Assembly (NCBI RefSeq): GCF_008365315.1
Contig: NZ_CP043506.1
Location: forward strand, 929,001 to 993,000
DNA: 64,000 bases
Origin: Acetobacter vaccinii
GTDB taxonomy: Bacteria > Pseudomonadota > Alphaproteobacteria > Acetobacterales > Acetobacteraceae
Reading direction: 5' to 3'
The notes below the pieces were generated by a model that was given only the letters and a program-made list of their open reading frames with translations, did not search any database and had not been told where the DNA came from. A program made the translations under genes and the position numbers. This document shows positions 27,310-36,247 of this stretch, one piece after another. Numbering within the stretch: position 1 is the first letter of the stretch; every line of letters starts with the position of its first letter.

Positions 27310-30300
27310 TGCGGGCGTATCTTCAGGCTCTGTTGCAGGCCCGCCTGCTGGTGCTGGGGGGGCTGTGCCTGCTGCTGGTAGCGGGCCTGCTGGTGGCCAT
27401 GGGCCTGCCGGTGGAGGCCGTGCCTGACATCTCGCCCCGGCAGGTGCTTGTCTCGGTCGTGGCCCCCGGCCTTGCTACGGAAGAAGTAGAAAAACTCATC
27501 ACCTTTCCGGTCGAGGCCAGCATGACTGGTATCCCCGGCATGACCGACCTGCGCTCCGTCTCACGCGGGGGGGTCTCGGTGGTTTATGTCCAGTTTGATG
27601 ACACGACAGACATCAACCTCGACCGCACCCGTGTTAACGAGCGTATCCAGCAGGCGCGGGCCAATATTGCCGTGCCGGGTATTTCCGTCAGCATGGGGCC
27701 GCTGGCTACTGGCATGGGCGAGATCATGCAGTTCCAGATCAAGGGACCGGGGCGGTCTCTGACGGACCTCAACCGGATCATGAACTGGACCGTGGTGCCG
27801 CAGTTACGGCTTGTGCCCGGTGTGGTGGATGTCAACGTCAACGGCGGGGCGGAGGAAACCTACGAAGTCACGCTGGATCAGGCCCGGCTGGTTGCCAGCG
27901 GCCTGAGCGTGGGAGATGTCTACCGCGCGGTGGACAGCAACAACGGGGCCTCCGGCGGGGGGTGGATTACCCACCATGCCGAGCAGCAGAGTGTTGTTGG
28001 CCGGGGGCTAGTCAATAGTCTGGCCGACTTTGGTGCCATTGCCGTACGCACCAACCCCGATGGCTCCACCCTGCGCCTGCGGGATCTGGGGCGTGTTGGC
28101 ATAGGGGCACGCACACGCCTTGGTGCTGCCACCCGCGATGGGCAGGGGGAAATTGTAACAGGCGTGGTGATGATGGAAAGCGGTGCCAGTTCCAACACCA
28201 CACTAGCCGCCATCAATCAGGTATTGCCCGCCCTGCGTCAGGCTCTGCCACCGGGTGTTACGCTCGACCCCTATTACACCCGCGCCACCCTGACCGGGCG
28301 GACCATAGCCACCGTGCGCGACAATCTGGCCCTGGGGGCCTTACTGGTCGTAGGGGTGCTGATTGTTGTTATCGGCAGTTGGCAGGCAGCCCTGGTCATT
28401 GCCTCGGTCATCCCTGCGGCGTTGATCTGCGCCATGGCGAGCATGCGCCAGTTTGGTATTTCGGCCAATCTGCTCAGCCTTGGGGCAATCGACTTTGGCA
28501 TGATTGTCGATGGCTCGCTTGTGGTGGTGGAGCATATTCTGTCACGGCGGGAGGAGGAACCCCAGGCCCCCTTTGTCCCTCTTGTCATCTCGGCGGTGCA
28601 GCAGGTCATGCGCCCGGTTGGCTTTGCCATTCTGGTGATCATCATGGTCTATCTGCCTGTGCTGACCTTGCAGGGGATAGAAGGGCACATGTTCCGCCCC
28701 ATGGCGCAGACCGTTATCATGGCGCTGCTGGCATCGCTCGCTTACTGTTTCATCTGTATTCCTGCCCTGGCGGTACTGGCGCTGCGGCATGTGCGCCCGG
28801 TAGGGGATACACGGCTGATTGCCCTGCTGCGCCGCCCTTACACCACACTCGTCCGCTGGGGGGAAAACCACCCCCGCACCCTGTTTAGCGGTGTTCTTGC
28901 AGCTCTGGCGCTGTCCGCCGTACTGGCCACACGGCTTGGCGGGGAGTTCATTCCCCAGTTGGAAGAAGGCGCGCTGGCTGTCATGACCACCCGCCTGCCC
29001 TCTGCCTCGCTCGACACGGCGCTAACAACCACCACACGGCTGGAACAGATCCTGCGCCGCTTCCCTGAAGTACGAACTGTTGTCAGCACAACTGGCACCT
29101 CCGCCATCCCGACCGACCCGATGGGCGTGAACGAGACCGACAGCTTCATTTTCCTCAACGATCCTTCAACTTGGACAACCGCCCATAGCCAGGCCGAGCT
29201 TGTTACCATTCTGGACAGCACCCTGCGGCGTGAACTGCCCGACGCCCTGTACGCATGGAGCCAACCCGTGCAGATGCGTATGGACGACCTGCTGTCGGGC
29301 GTGCGGACCCAGATTGCCGTCTCCATCTTCGGGGATGACCTGTCCACACTGGCGACACTGGGCGACAAGGTGGCGCTGGCCATAGCCGCCGTGCCGGGTG
29401 CCGCCGATGTCGCCCCTGCGGGTGATGGCACCGTGCCCCTTGTGGTGGTGGATATTGACCGCACCCAGGCCGCCAGCCGCAATGTTGCGCAACAGGATAT
29501 TCTGGACACTGTCGAGGCCGTCGGCGGGCATATCGGGCGGCCTGTGATTATGGGCAACGCCATGATCAGCACCCAGATACGGCTTGACCCCCGGCAGGCA
29601 GGGTCTGCCACAGCCATCGGGGCATTGCGGGTGCGGCGTCAGGACGGGCTGGGGTATGTCATGCTGTCACAGGTCGCGCATGTGCATGTGGTCGATGGCC
29701 CGCCACGCATAAGCCGCGACAAGGTGCACCGCCGCATGGTGGTGCAGGCCAATGTGCGTGGGCGCGATCTGGCCTCCTTCGTCGCGCAGGCGCAGGACCG
29801 TGTGGCGCACACCGTGCCCCTGCCCGCTGGATACACGATTGAATGGGACGGCCAGTTCCGTAATCTGCAATCCGCCATGCAACGGCTGGCCGTTGTGCTG
29901 CCTGTAGCACTGGGGCTTATTTTTGCCCTACTGGTCGTGGCCTTTGGTGCCCTGCGCCCTGCCCTGCTGGTCTTTATCAACCTGCCTGTGGCGGCAACCG
30001 GGGGCGTGCTGGCGTTAAGCCTGCGGGGTATGCCGTTCAGCATTTCGGCCGGTATTGGTTTTATCGCGCTCTTTGGGGTGGCTATTCTGAACGGGGTTGT
30101 GCTGGTCAGCGCCATTACCACGTTACGCGCACAGGGCATGCGCGTCGCCCAGGCTGCGTTTGCAGCGGCGGAATCGCGCTTTCGGCCGGTTATGGCGACA
30201 GCCCTTGTTGCCAGTGTCGGGTTTTTTCCCATGGCGTTTTCACAAAGTGCCGGGGCCGAGGTGGAACGCCCGCTGGCCAGTGTGGTAATCGGGGGGCTGG

Positions 30301-30377
30301 TGTCCTCCACCTTGTTGACGCTACTGGTTCTGCCATCGCTTTATGCCCGTATCATGCGCGAGAAGGACCAGCCCTGA
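27309..30377 (+). CDS. Heavy-metal efflux RND permease, CzcA-like
   Basis: 1022 aa inner-membrane antiporter, typical length for the HME branch. Signatures include 'LPVEAVPDISPRQVLVSV' in the first porter loop, 'ASMTGIPGMTDLRSVSRGGVS', and the membrane motif 'SLGAIDFGMIVDGSLVVVE' (DFG-x2-D-G) that separates metal from drug RND proteins. Four 'GMTxxR'-like metal funnel elements cannot be assigned by eye. It is the second gene of an adaptor-permease-response regulator-kinase unit with one-base overlaps throughout. Likely substrates are divalent cations such as Co, Zn, Cd or Ni, or monovalent Cu/Ag; this is inference. Confidence 0.93.
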   Translation: MRAYLQALLQARLLVLGGLCLLLVAGLLVAMGLPVEAVPDISPRQVLVSVVAPGLATEEVEKLITFPVEASMTGIPGMTDLRSVSRGGVSVVYVQFDDTTDINLDRTRVNERIQQARANIAVPGISVSMGPLATGMGEIMQFQIKGPGRSLTDLNRIMNWTVVPQLRLVPGVVDVNVNGGAEETYEVTLDQARLVASGLSVGDVYRAVDSNNGASGGGWITHHAEQQSVVGRGLVNSLADFGAIAVRTNPDGSTLRLRDLGRVGIGARTRLGAATRDGQGEIVTGVVMMESGASSNTTLAAINQVLPALRQALPPGVTLDPYYTRATLTGRTIATVRDNLALGALLVVGVLIVVIGSWQAALVIASVIPAALICAMASMRQFGISANLLSLGAIDFGMIVDGSLVVVEHILSRREEEPQAPFVPLVISAVQQVMRPVGFAILVIIMVYLPVLTLQGIEGHMFRPMAQTVIMALLASLAYCFICIPALAVLALRHVRPVGDTRLIALLRRPYTTLVRWGENHPRTLFSGVLAALALSAVLATRLGGEFIPQLEEGALAVMTTRLPSASLDTALTTTTRLEQILRRFPEVRTVVSTTGTSAIPTDPMGVNETDSFIFLNDPSTWTTAHSQAELVTILDSTLRRELPDALYAWSQPVQMRMDDLLSGVRTQIAVSIFGDDLSTLATLGDKVALAIAAVPGAADVAPAGDGTVPLVVVDIDRTQAASRNVAQQDILDTVEAVGGHIGRPVIMGNAMISTQIRLDPRQAGSATAIGALRVRRQDGLGYVMLSQVAHVHVVDGPPRISRDKVHRRMVVQANVRGRDLASFVAQAQDRVAHTVPLPAGYTIEWDGQFRNLQSAMQRLAVVLPVALGLIFALLVVAFGALRPALLVFINLPVAATGGVLALSLRGMPFSISAGIGFIALFGVAILNGVVLVSAITTLRAQGMRVAQAAFAAAESRFRPVMATALVASVGFFPMAFSQSAGAEVERPLASVVIGGLVSSTLLTLLVLPSLYARIMREKDQP

Positions 30378-31048
30378 TGCGTATCCTCATTATTGAAGAT
30401 GAACCCGACTTGGGGGCCGCCATGCAGGAGCGGGTGCGTCTGGACGGGCACGCCGTAGACTGGTTCACCACGCTGGAGGACGCCCGCGCAGCTCTGGCTG
30501 CCGTGTCCTACGATTTCATGCTGCTGGACCTTGGCCTGCCCGATGGCAACGGCCGCGACCTGCTACGCGAAGCCCGCAGGGCCACGCCCAGTATGGCTAT
30601 TCTGATCACCACGGCGGAAGACCAGATCAGCGACAGGATTGCGGGCCTGTCCGATGGTGCGGACGACTATATTGTCAAACCCTTTGACCTGAACGAACTG
30701 GTTGCCCGCATTGCCGCCGTCGCACGCCGGTATGCCACCCCCCACACACAGACCCAGCGCAACCTTGGCGACATTACCATCGACCGGGAAAGCCGCACCG
30801 TGTCCCGCAACGGGCAGACACTGGACCTGACCGCGCGTGAGTGGGCGATTATGGAGCTTCTGTCACGCAGCCCCGGGCGCATTTACTCCCGCACCCAGAT
30901 CGACACCGCCCTGTATGCGCTGGACCATGATGTTGGCAGCAATACAATAGAAGTTTTTATAAGCCGCCTGCGCCGCAAACTGGGCAGCCCGGTCATACGG
31001 ACCATCCGTGGCCGTGGATACTGCCTGGATGACAGACCCACACCATGA
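30377..31048 (+). CDS. Response regulator, OmpR family (CzcR/QseB-like)
   Basis: 223 aa. Receiver domain residues 1-115 with acidic pocket Glu7-Asp8, phosphorylation site Asp51 ('MLLDLGLPDG') and Lys101 ('DYIVKPFD'). The winged-helix DNA-binding domain (about 128-220) has 'LTAREWAIMELL' and 'TIRGRGYCL'. It overlaps the permease stop (TGATG) and the kinase start (ATGA), so it almost certainly controls the efflux operon in response to metal. Confidence 0.94.
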   Translation: MRILIIEDEPDLGAAMQERVRLDGHAVDWFTTLEDARAALAAVSYDFMLLDLGLPDGNGRDLLREARRATPSMAILITTAEDQISDRIAGLSDGADDYIVKPFDLNELVARIAAVARRYATPHTQTQRNLGDITIDRESRTVSRNGQTLDLTAREWAIMELLSRSPGRIYSRTQIDTALYALDHDVGSNTIEVFISRLRRKLGSPVIRTIRGRGYCLDDRPTP

Positions 31049-32388
31049 AGCGCTGGAGCCTATCCACCCGCATTGTCAGCGGTGTGATGATGGTCGTGGT
31101 CCTGGGCCTGCTGGTGCTGGGGGTCGCGGTCGGGGGCTTTACCCGCTACGAGGTGACAGAGCGGCTGGACAATTCGTTACAGGAAGTTGCTGAGCGTTTG
31201 CAGGCTTTTGTAGCAGCCCGCCTGCATGATGCCCCCTCGGCCGTGGCGTGGCTGCCAGAGGTCGGCCCCCGCACACTGGCCTATCAGGTACTGGACGCGG
31301 CGGGGGCTGTTGTCCTGCGATCCCAGAACGCCCCTGACACCCCATTTGTGCGCAGTGGGCAGACCGGCTTTGCCAATGCCCCCCATTTCAGGGTGTATGT
31401 GGCGGCCCCGACAGCAGGCCAGTACCGCGTGCTGGTCGGTGAACCCACCTTCCACCGGCGGGAGGCTGTCTGGCGGGCAATGGTGATATCCATTGTACCC
31501 ATGGTGCTTTTTCTGCCCGTGCTCTGGTGTCTTGTGCGCCTGATTGTCCGCCGCGCCCTACGCCCGCTGGACCGGCTGCAGGATGAAATGCGTGCCCGCG
31601 GCAGCGGCAACCTCCAGCCCATTCCCCCACTAGCCCTGCCCGACGAACTGGTGCCTGTGCAGCAGGCAGTCAACACCCTGCTGGCCCGGCTTGAAACGGC
31701 CCTGTCCACCGAGCGGGCCTTTGCCGCCAGCGCCGCGCACGAACTCCGCAACCCGCTAGCCGCCCTACAGGCACAGGTGCAAATGCTGGGCCGCCTGCTG
31801 CCTGAAGGATCGGGGCTGGAAGAACGCGTGACCATTATAACCCAGCGCACCCACAGCCTTGGCCGTACCGTGGAAAAACTGCTGCAATTCTCACGCGCTA
31901 CCTCAGGCATAGCCTTCCGCCGCGACCGTTTTGACCTTCTGCCCATCCTGCGTGTTCTGGTCGATGATATGACCTACACAACCCAGAACGCCCGCAGCAT
32001 TGCCATAACAACCCATGGTATCGAACAGTTTTTTATCCATGGGGATATGGATGCAACGGGTATTCTGATCCGCAACCTGCTGGAAAACGCCCTGCTCCAT
32101 GGTAACGCCACAGCACCCATCCACATCATCATCAGTGCTGATGGCAGCATGGATGTGACCAATGACTGCCCCGCCCTGCCCCCTGCAACGCTGGCCCGAC
32201 TGACAAGCCCTTTCGTGCGTGGTGGAGCCACAGCCCATGGCAGCGGCCTGGGTCTGGCCATTGCCAGCAGTATTGCCACCCAGATGGACACCACACTGCA
32301 CCTGCGCTCCCCCCTTGCCGGGTCGGACCGTGGATTTGGTGCCTGCCTGCGCTTTCCCGCTGTCGATATGACACCCGCCACGGGCTGA
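31045..32388 (+). CDS. Sensor histidine kinase (CzcS/QseC-like)
   Basis: 447 aa membrane kinase. TM1 is about residues 12-33, a periplasmic sensor of about 110 residues follows, and TM2 is about 147-168. The HAMP-like linker leads to the phosphoacceptor 'AASAAHELRNPLAALQ' (His232), the N-box 'IRNLLENALLHG' and the G-box 'HGSGLGLAIASSIATQ'. The D-box reads 'TNDCPALPP', a degenerate form as in QseC/TctE relatives. Partner of the preceding response regulator; the ligand is probably the metal exported by the adjacent pump. Confidence 0.92.
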   Translation: MKRWSLSTRIVSGVMMVVVLGLLVLGVAVGGFTRYEVTERLDNSLQEVAERLQAFVAARLHDAPSAVAWLPEVGPRTLAYQVLDAAGAVVLRSQNAPDTPFVRSGQTGFANAPHFRVYVAAPTAGQYRVLVGEPTFHRREAVWRAMVISIVPMVLFLPVLWCLVRLIVRRALRPLDRLQDEMRARGSGNLQPIPPLALPDELVPVQQAVNTLLARLETALSTERAFAASAAHELRNPLAALQAQVQMLGRLLPEGSGLEERVTIITQRTHSLGRTVEKLLQFSRATSGIAFRRDRFDLLPILRVLVDDMTYTTQNARSIAITTHGIEQFFIHGDMDATGILIRNLLENALLHGNATAPIHIIISADGSMDVTNDCPALPPATLARLTSPFVRGGATAHGSGLGLAIASSIATQMDTTLHLRSPLAGSDRGFGACLRFPAVDMTPATG

Positions 32389-32629
32389 TTGTTGTACCGC
32401 TCTTTCTGTCAGTCATATTCTAATCAAGAAGTTTTTATTATTCTCACAGTCGGCTCAACAGCCCGACCTTTCTATAGCCTGCGCGGCATCAGCCTGTATT
32501 ACATTAGAAAGAGCCTCTTTGGTTAAATATTTTTTCTCATACTTAGCCGACAGTTCTTACAATCAGGGCTATAAGTGTCTGTCTTGATCCCTCACGGATT
32601 TCCGCGCCAGATACTGGAAAGACTATTTT
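32389..32629. other. AT-rich intergenic region
   Basis: 241 bases between the kinase and the DUF1176 gene. It holds the promoter of the next gene. I found no open frame of coding character and no strong hairpin. Confidence 0.4.
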
Positions 32630-33730
32630 ATGAGATACCTTTATTTACCAATACTCCTTGCATTTCTGAGTGTTATAAAAACAGCGCAGGCAGCCGCACC
32701 GTCCTATGATTCTTATAAGGCGTGGTTGGTAAGCTGCGACAATACCCTGACCTGTGAGGCCAAAGGGTTTTTAAACGACGAGAGCACCATAGCCGGAAAT
32801 ACACAGATAAACGGCAGGGTTGACCTGCGCTTTATCCGCAACGCCGGGCCAGACGGCAGGACTGAAGCACGGCTGAGTGCCGGGTTTCCCTTTGGCCTGA
32901 CAGACCTGAAAGTGGACGCCAAACCACTGGTGCTGACCCCCTCTGCATGGCAACTCAAGACACAGGATGGCAATACCGTCCTCTCGACCAGACAGCCAGC
33001 AGCCATTGCCGCCTTGCTGACCCAGTTGCGTGACGGAACCATGCTGCACGTCAGGGACGATGGCGTGCCATTGAGTGGGCTCAAAGCCGCTCTGCTACGC
33101 ATGGATGACAAACAGGGGAGAATAGATGGGGTAACGGCCCTGATCCGCCAAGGACCCAAACCGGCCAGCACAGTCCCCCCTGCCCCCCTAACGCCTTCTA
33201 TACCGCCCGCTCATGCAACTCCCTCTCTGCCCCTGAATGAGCAGACACACCTGCTGGAATTGACAAGAACCACCCAGGCAGCACTCATCAAAAAATATGA
33301 CTGTGAAAACCTTTCTAAGGAACAGGATGATTTACTGCTGACAGGCGCTTACACGCTGGATCACAATCACGCACTTGTCCTGATCGGGTGCGCAATGGGG
33401 GCATACCAGGGAACATCCCTGGCCTTTGTCGTCTCGCGCACAGGCAAAGGCCAAGCACGGCCTGCCTCTCTCCCGCGCCCTGTCCTGAGCAAAGAGGACT
33501 CCAGACAGAATGATAACACCCTTACAGGCCCTGACTTGGACAAAGCGACAGGCACACTGACTGAGTTTGCCAAGGGCCGGGGGCTGTCTGATTGTGGCAC
33601 GTCTTCCTCATGGCGTTGGGACGGTCACGGTTTTGCACTCACGGCTATGACCTTTCAGTCCGCCTGCGGTGGCAGCCTGCCCAGCGACTGGCCAACCCTT
33701 TACCGATCCACGAAACAGAAAGCACCGTAA
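32630..33730 (+). CDS. DUF1176 domain-containing periplasmic protein
   Basis: 366 aa with a signal peptide ('LYLPILLAFLSVIKTAQA-A'). The rest matches DUF1176 exported proteins: 'SYDSYKAWLVSCDNTLTCEAKGF' at the mature N-terminus, 'LRDGTMLHVRDDGVPLSLSGLKAALLRMDD'-type middle (approximate), and C-terminal 'GRGLSDCGTSSSWRWDGHGFALT' with 'ACGGSLPSDWPTLYRS'. Conserved Cys pairs suggest disulfides. Function of the family is unknown. It stands alone between its own promoter region and a strong terminator. Confidence 0.85.
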   Translation: MRYLYLPILLAFLSVIKTAQAAAPSYDSYKAWLVSCDNTLTCEAKGFLNDESTIAGNTQINGRVDLRFIRNAGPDGRTEARLSAGFPFGLTDLKVDAKPLVLTPSAWQLKTQDGNTVLSTRQPAAIAALLTQLRDGTMLHVRDDGVPLSGLKAALLRMDDKQGRIDGVTALIRQGPKPASTVPPAPLTPSIPPAHATPSLPLNEQTHLLELTRTTQAALIKKYDCENLSKEQDDLLLTGAYTLDHNHALVLIGCAMGAYQGTSLAFVVSRTGKGQARPASLPRPVLSKEDSRQNDNTLTGPDLDKATGTLTEFAKGRGLSDCGTSSSWRWDGHGFALTAMTFQSACGGSLPSDWPTLYRSTKQKAP

Positions 33731-33760
33731 GCACTGTTTCAAAACCAGACAGGGGTTTTG

Positions 33761-33787
33761 TGCCGTCTCTTTTAAAAAGAGACGGCA
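33761..33787 (+). terminator. Terminator hairpin after the DUF1176 gene
   Basis: TGCCGTCTCTTTT (33761-33773) pairs perfectly with AAAAGAGACGGCA (33775-33787), a 13-bp stem with an A/T-rich apex. Bidirectional in principle. The layout (GC stem foot, A/T top, GCATGCCC tail) resembles the hairpin at 13455. Confidence 0.7.
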
Positions 33788-33892
33788 TGCCCGGTAGCTG
33801 GGGCATAGTCTGCGCAGTTCCATGATGATCACATGGAACCGCTGACACAAAGCACGTTATTTTTTTAAAATAGCTTCCATGAAAATACCATT

Positions 33893-34252
33893 TCAGGACT
33901 GGACTGCGTGGCGCACAACATCAGCCAGCACAAGGGCATGCGTGTGGGCTGTGTCATGGGCTGCATACAACAGGGTTAACGGGCCCTTGCGGGCAAGGTC
34001 ACACAGGGTCTGGACGGCGGCACTGTCCTGCACCAGTTCCTGCCGGTACCGCTGCCCGAACTCAGTCCACCGTGCCGGGTCATGCCCGAACCAGTGTCGC
34101 AGGTCGGGGCTGGGGGCGGCCTCTTTCAACCACAGGTCCATGACAAGATCGGTCTTGCGCACCCCACGGGGCCAGAGCCTGTCAACCAGAACGCGGGTGC
34201 CATCCTCTGGTGAGACCGCGTCATAAACCCGTTTTATCCTGATATCGACCAT
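33893..34252 (-). CDS. DUF488 family protein (YeaO-like)
   Basis: 119 aa, the full length of YeaO-type DUF488 proteins. Signature segments are 'RIKRVYDAVSPEDGTRVLVDRLWPRGV' at the N-terminus (read in parts), 'WLKEAAPSPDLRHWFGHDPARW' and 'LTLLYAAHDTAHTHALVL'. The family is of unknown function and is often found near redox or nitrosative stress genes. It lies downstream of hmp in the same orientation, separated by a strong hairpin, so it is probably only partly co-transcribed. Confidence 0.88.
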   Translation of the reverse strand: MVDIRIKRVYDAVSPEDGTRVLVDRLWPRGVRKTDLVMDLWLKEAAPSPDLRHWFGHDPARWTEFGQRYRQELVQDSAAVQTLCDLARKGPLTLLYAAHDTAHTHALVLADVVRHAVQS

Positions 34253-34276
34253 ACCGCCCTGCCATTCCGAGGTGTA

Positions 34277-34305
34277 CCGTTTTTCCTGCCGGGCAGGAAA
34301 AACGG
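34277..34305 (-). terminator. Perfect 14-bp hairpin after hmp
   Basis: CCGTTTTTCCTGCC (34277-34290) and GGCAGGAAAAACGG (34292-34305) form a perfect inverted repeat with a 1-base centre. It lies 32 bp after the hmp stop and before the DUF488 gene on the minus strand, so it should terminate or attenuate hmp transcription. Confidence 0.65.
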
Positions 34306-34337
34306 ATACTTATGAAACGCCTGAACGCCGTTCTGGT

Positions 34338-35549
34338 TCAGACCACCAGTTCCGGGTCTGCGGCAGAACCAAAGAACTCGTAACGGATCTGGGCTGCGGG
34401 CAGGTTTTCCTCACGCAGGGCACGGACCATATCGCGCATAAAGGAATCCGGGCCGCAGATATAATATGTTGCCGTACGGTCCAGTGTCTGGCGTAGCCAG
34501 TCGGTGCTGATACGCCCCGCATGCCAGTTAATACCCGCGACCGGCGTATTCTGCGGGTCCGTGCCCTGGGACAGAAACACATCGGCCCGCACATGGCCCT
34601 GAGCAGCCTGAGCGCTCAGGTCAGGCAGGAACGGCACCGCCGCCCCATCATGCGCACCATAAACAAACCGTACGGAACGAGAGTTGTCCGTCTGAGCCAG
34701 AGCCGCCAGCATGGACAGGGCGGGGGTCAGCCCGACACCCGCTGTCAGCAGGACAACCGGCCCCTGCACTGCGGTATCAAGCACAAAATCCCCCGCCGGG
34801 TTGGCAGCCAGCAGGCTATCGCCTTCATGCACGCTGTCATGCAGCCAGGGTGACACCACGCCCCCGTCTGCCCGACGGACAGTAATACGGTAATGGTCTG
34901 CCCCCGGTGCCGAAGAAATGCTGTAATTGCGCCTTTGCGGACCATGACCGGGAATATCCAGCCGGAAGCTGAGGTACTGGCCGGGCTTATGCCGGGCCAG
35001 AGCCCCGCCATCGGCTGCCACCAGTTCGAACGAGACAATATCCGGGGTCTGGACCGTGCGGGCACGCACACGCAGCGCACGCCAGCCTTTCCAGCCGCCG
35101 GGCGTATTTTCGTGCTCAGTATAAATTTGCCCTTCCCGACCGATCAGGATATCGGCAAGAAACCAGTAGGCTTTTCCCCAGGCGTCCAGAATTTCCGGTG
35201 TCGCGGCATCCCCCAGCACATGGCTGATCGCACCCAGCAGGGCGTCGGCCACATAGGGGTAGTGCTCGGGCAGAATGTTCAGCCCGACGTGCTTTTCCGC
35301 AATACGTTCAACCATGCCCCCCAGCGCATCAAGCTTGTCGATGTGTTGGGCATAGGCCAGCACAGCCAGCGCCAGCGCTTTAGGCTGCTCGCCATCCTTC
35401 TGGTGCGACATGTTGAACAGATCGCGGATTTCCGGGTTGGCCAGCAGGCGCGAGTACATTTCCGTCGTAATCGCCACGCCGTGTGCTTTCAGGGCAGGCA
35501 CTGTCGCGAGGATGATGGAGCGGGCGGATTCATCAAGGGGAGCAGCCAT
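34338..35549 (-). CDS. hmp: Flavohemoglobin, nitric oxide dioxygenase
   Basis: 403 aa from the ATG at 35549, which has AAGGA upstream and matches the family N-terminus; an in-frame ATG at 35651 would run through the operator. The globin domain (1-150) has distal Tyr32 and Gln55 and proximal His87 ('AEKHVGL'). The ferredoxin-reductase module has 'RRNYSISSAPG' (FAD), 'GDFVLD' and 'TAGVGLTPALSML' (NAD(P)H), ending in 'YEFFGSA'. It oxidises NO to nitrate with O2 and NAD(P)H. Divergent from nsrR with a shared operator, so induction by NO is expected. Confidence 0.95.
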   Translation of the reverse strand: MAAPLDESARSIILATVPALKAHGVAITTEMYSRLLANPEIRDLFNMSHQKDGEQPKALALAVLAYAQHIDKLDALGGMVERIAEKHVGLNILPEHYPYVADALLGAISHVLGDAATPEILDAWGKAYWFLADILIGREGQIYTEHENTPGGWKGWRALRVRARTVQTPDIVSFELVAADGGALARHKPGQYLSFRLDIPGHGPQRRNYSISSAPGADHYRITVRRADGGVVSPWLHDSVHEGDSLLAANPAGDFVLDTAVQGPVVLLTAGVGLTPALSMLAALAQTDNSRSVRFVYGAHDGAAVPFLPDLSAQAAQGHVRADVFLSQGTDPQNTPVAGINWHAGRISTDWLRQTLDRTATYYICGPDSFMRDMVRALREENLPAAQIRYEFFGSAADPELVV

Positions 35550-35565
35550 GGGACTCTGATCCTTT

Positions 35566-35588
35566 AAGGTATATATTTCATACACCTT
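35566..35588. promoter_or_regulatory. NsrR-type operator between hmp and nsrR
   Basis: AAGGTATATATTTCATACACCTT is a 23-bp imperfect palindrome (AAGGTxTA arms, 11-1-11). This fits the known NsrR operator layout of two 11-bp arms with an AAGxTGxAT-like core. It lies 17 bp before the hmp ATG and 46 bp before nsrR, so NsrR probably represses both genes. Confidence 0.7.
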
Positions 35589-35633
35589 TTCGGAGGAGTT
35601 GGAAAAACTGTCAAGAGGGGGCATCTTCCTGTC

Positions 35634-36119
35634 ATGAAACTGACACTGCAAACCGACTATGCCCTGCGCGCATTGATGTATCTTGGTGTTCGGACAGACC
35701 GGCTGTCCTCCATCCGGGACATTGCGACCACCTATGGCATTTCAGAAGCCCATATGGTCAAGGTCATCCACCGGCTGGGCCTGGGCGGGTTTGTTGACAC
35801 CATTCGGGGCCGCAATGGCGGGGTCAGGCTGAACCGCCCGGCGGAAGATATCCGACTGGGGGCCGTCGTGCGTTACATGGAAGAGGACATGGCCCTGCTG
35901 GCCTGCATGGCCCGGCAGGACCAGACCACCACCCAGCAACAGCCCTCCCTGTGCGTGCTGATGCCCGCCTGCCGCCTGCGCGGCGTGCTGGCAGAGGCGC
36001 TGGACGCCATGGTGAGTGTGCTGGACCGCCACACACTGGCCGATGTCATTACCCCGTTTGAAAGACAGCGCCTGTCAGCCCCCATCCCAAAACCGGATGA
36101 ACCACAAAGCAGGAAATAA
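35634..36119 (+). CDS. nsrR: NsrR-type Rrf2-family NO-sensing repressor
   Basis: 161 aa. The N-terminus 'MKLTLQTDYALRALMYLGV' and winged helix ('ISEAHMVKVIHRLGLGGFVDTIRGRNGG', read in parts) are NsrR-specific within Rrf2. Three Cys that would hold the iron-sulfur cluster are Cys91, Cys107 and Cys113. The spacing from first to second Cys is 15 residues instead of about 4, because of a Gln/Thr-rich insertion ('RQDQTTTQQQPS'). NO is expected to destroy the cluster and relieve repression of hmp. Divergence from hmp and the operator between them support the assignment. Confidence 0.9.
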   Translation: MKLTLQTDYALRALMYLGVRTDRLSSIRDIATTYGISEAHMVKVIHRLGLGGFVDTIRGRNGGVRLNRPAEDIRLGAVVRYMEEDMALLACMARQDQTTTQQQPSLCVLMPACRLRGVLAEALDAMVSVLDRHTLADVITPFERQRLSAPIPKPDEPQSRK

Positions 36120-36247
36120 AAATTATATCTTTATTCTACGGTTTTACGATAATGCCATACAATCCACACACCCCTTGGGTACAGGGCAACACGGGCCAGA
36201 CATCCCCCCTGCACGCACAATAAACCCTTGGACAGCGGCCCCCACCT

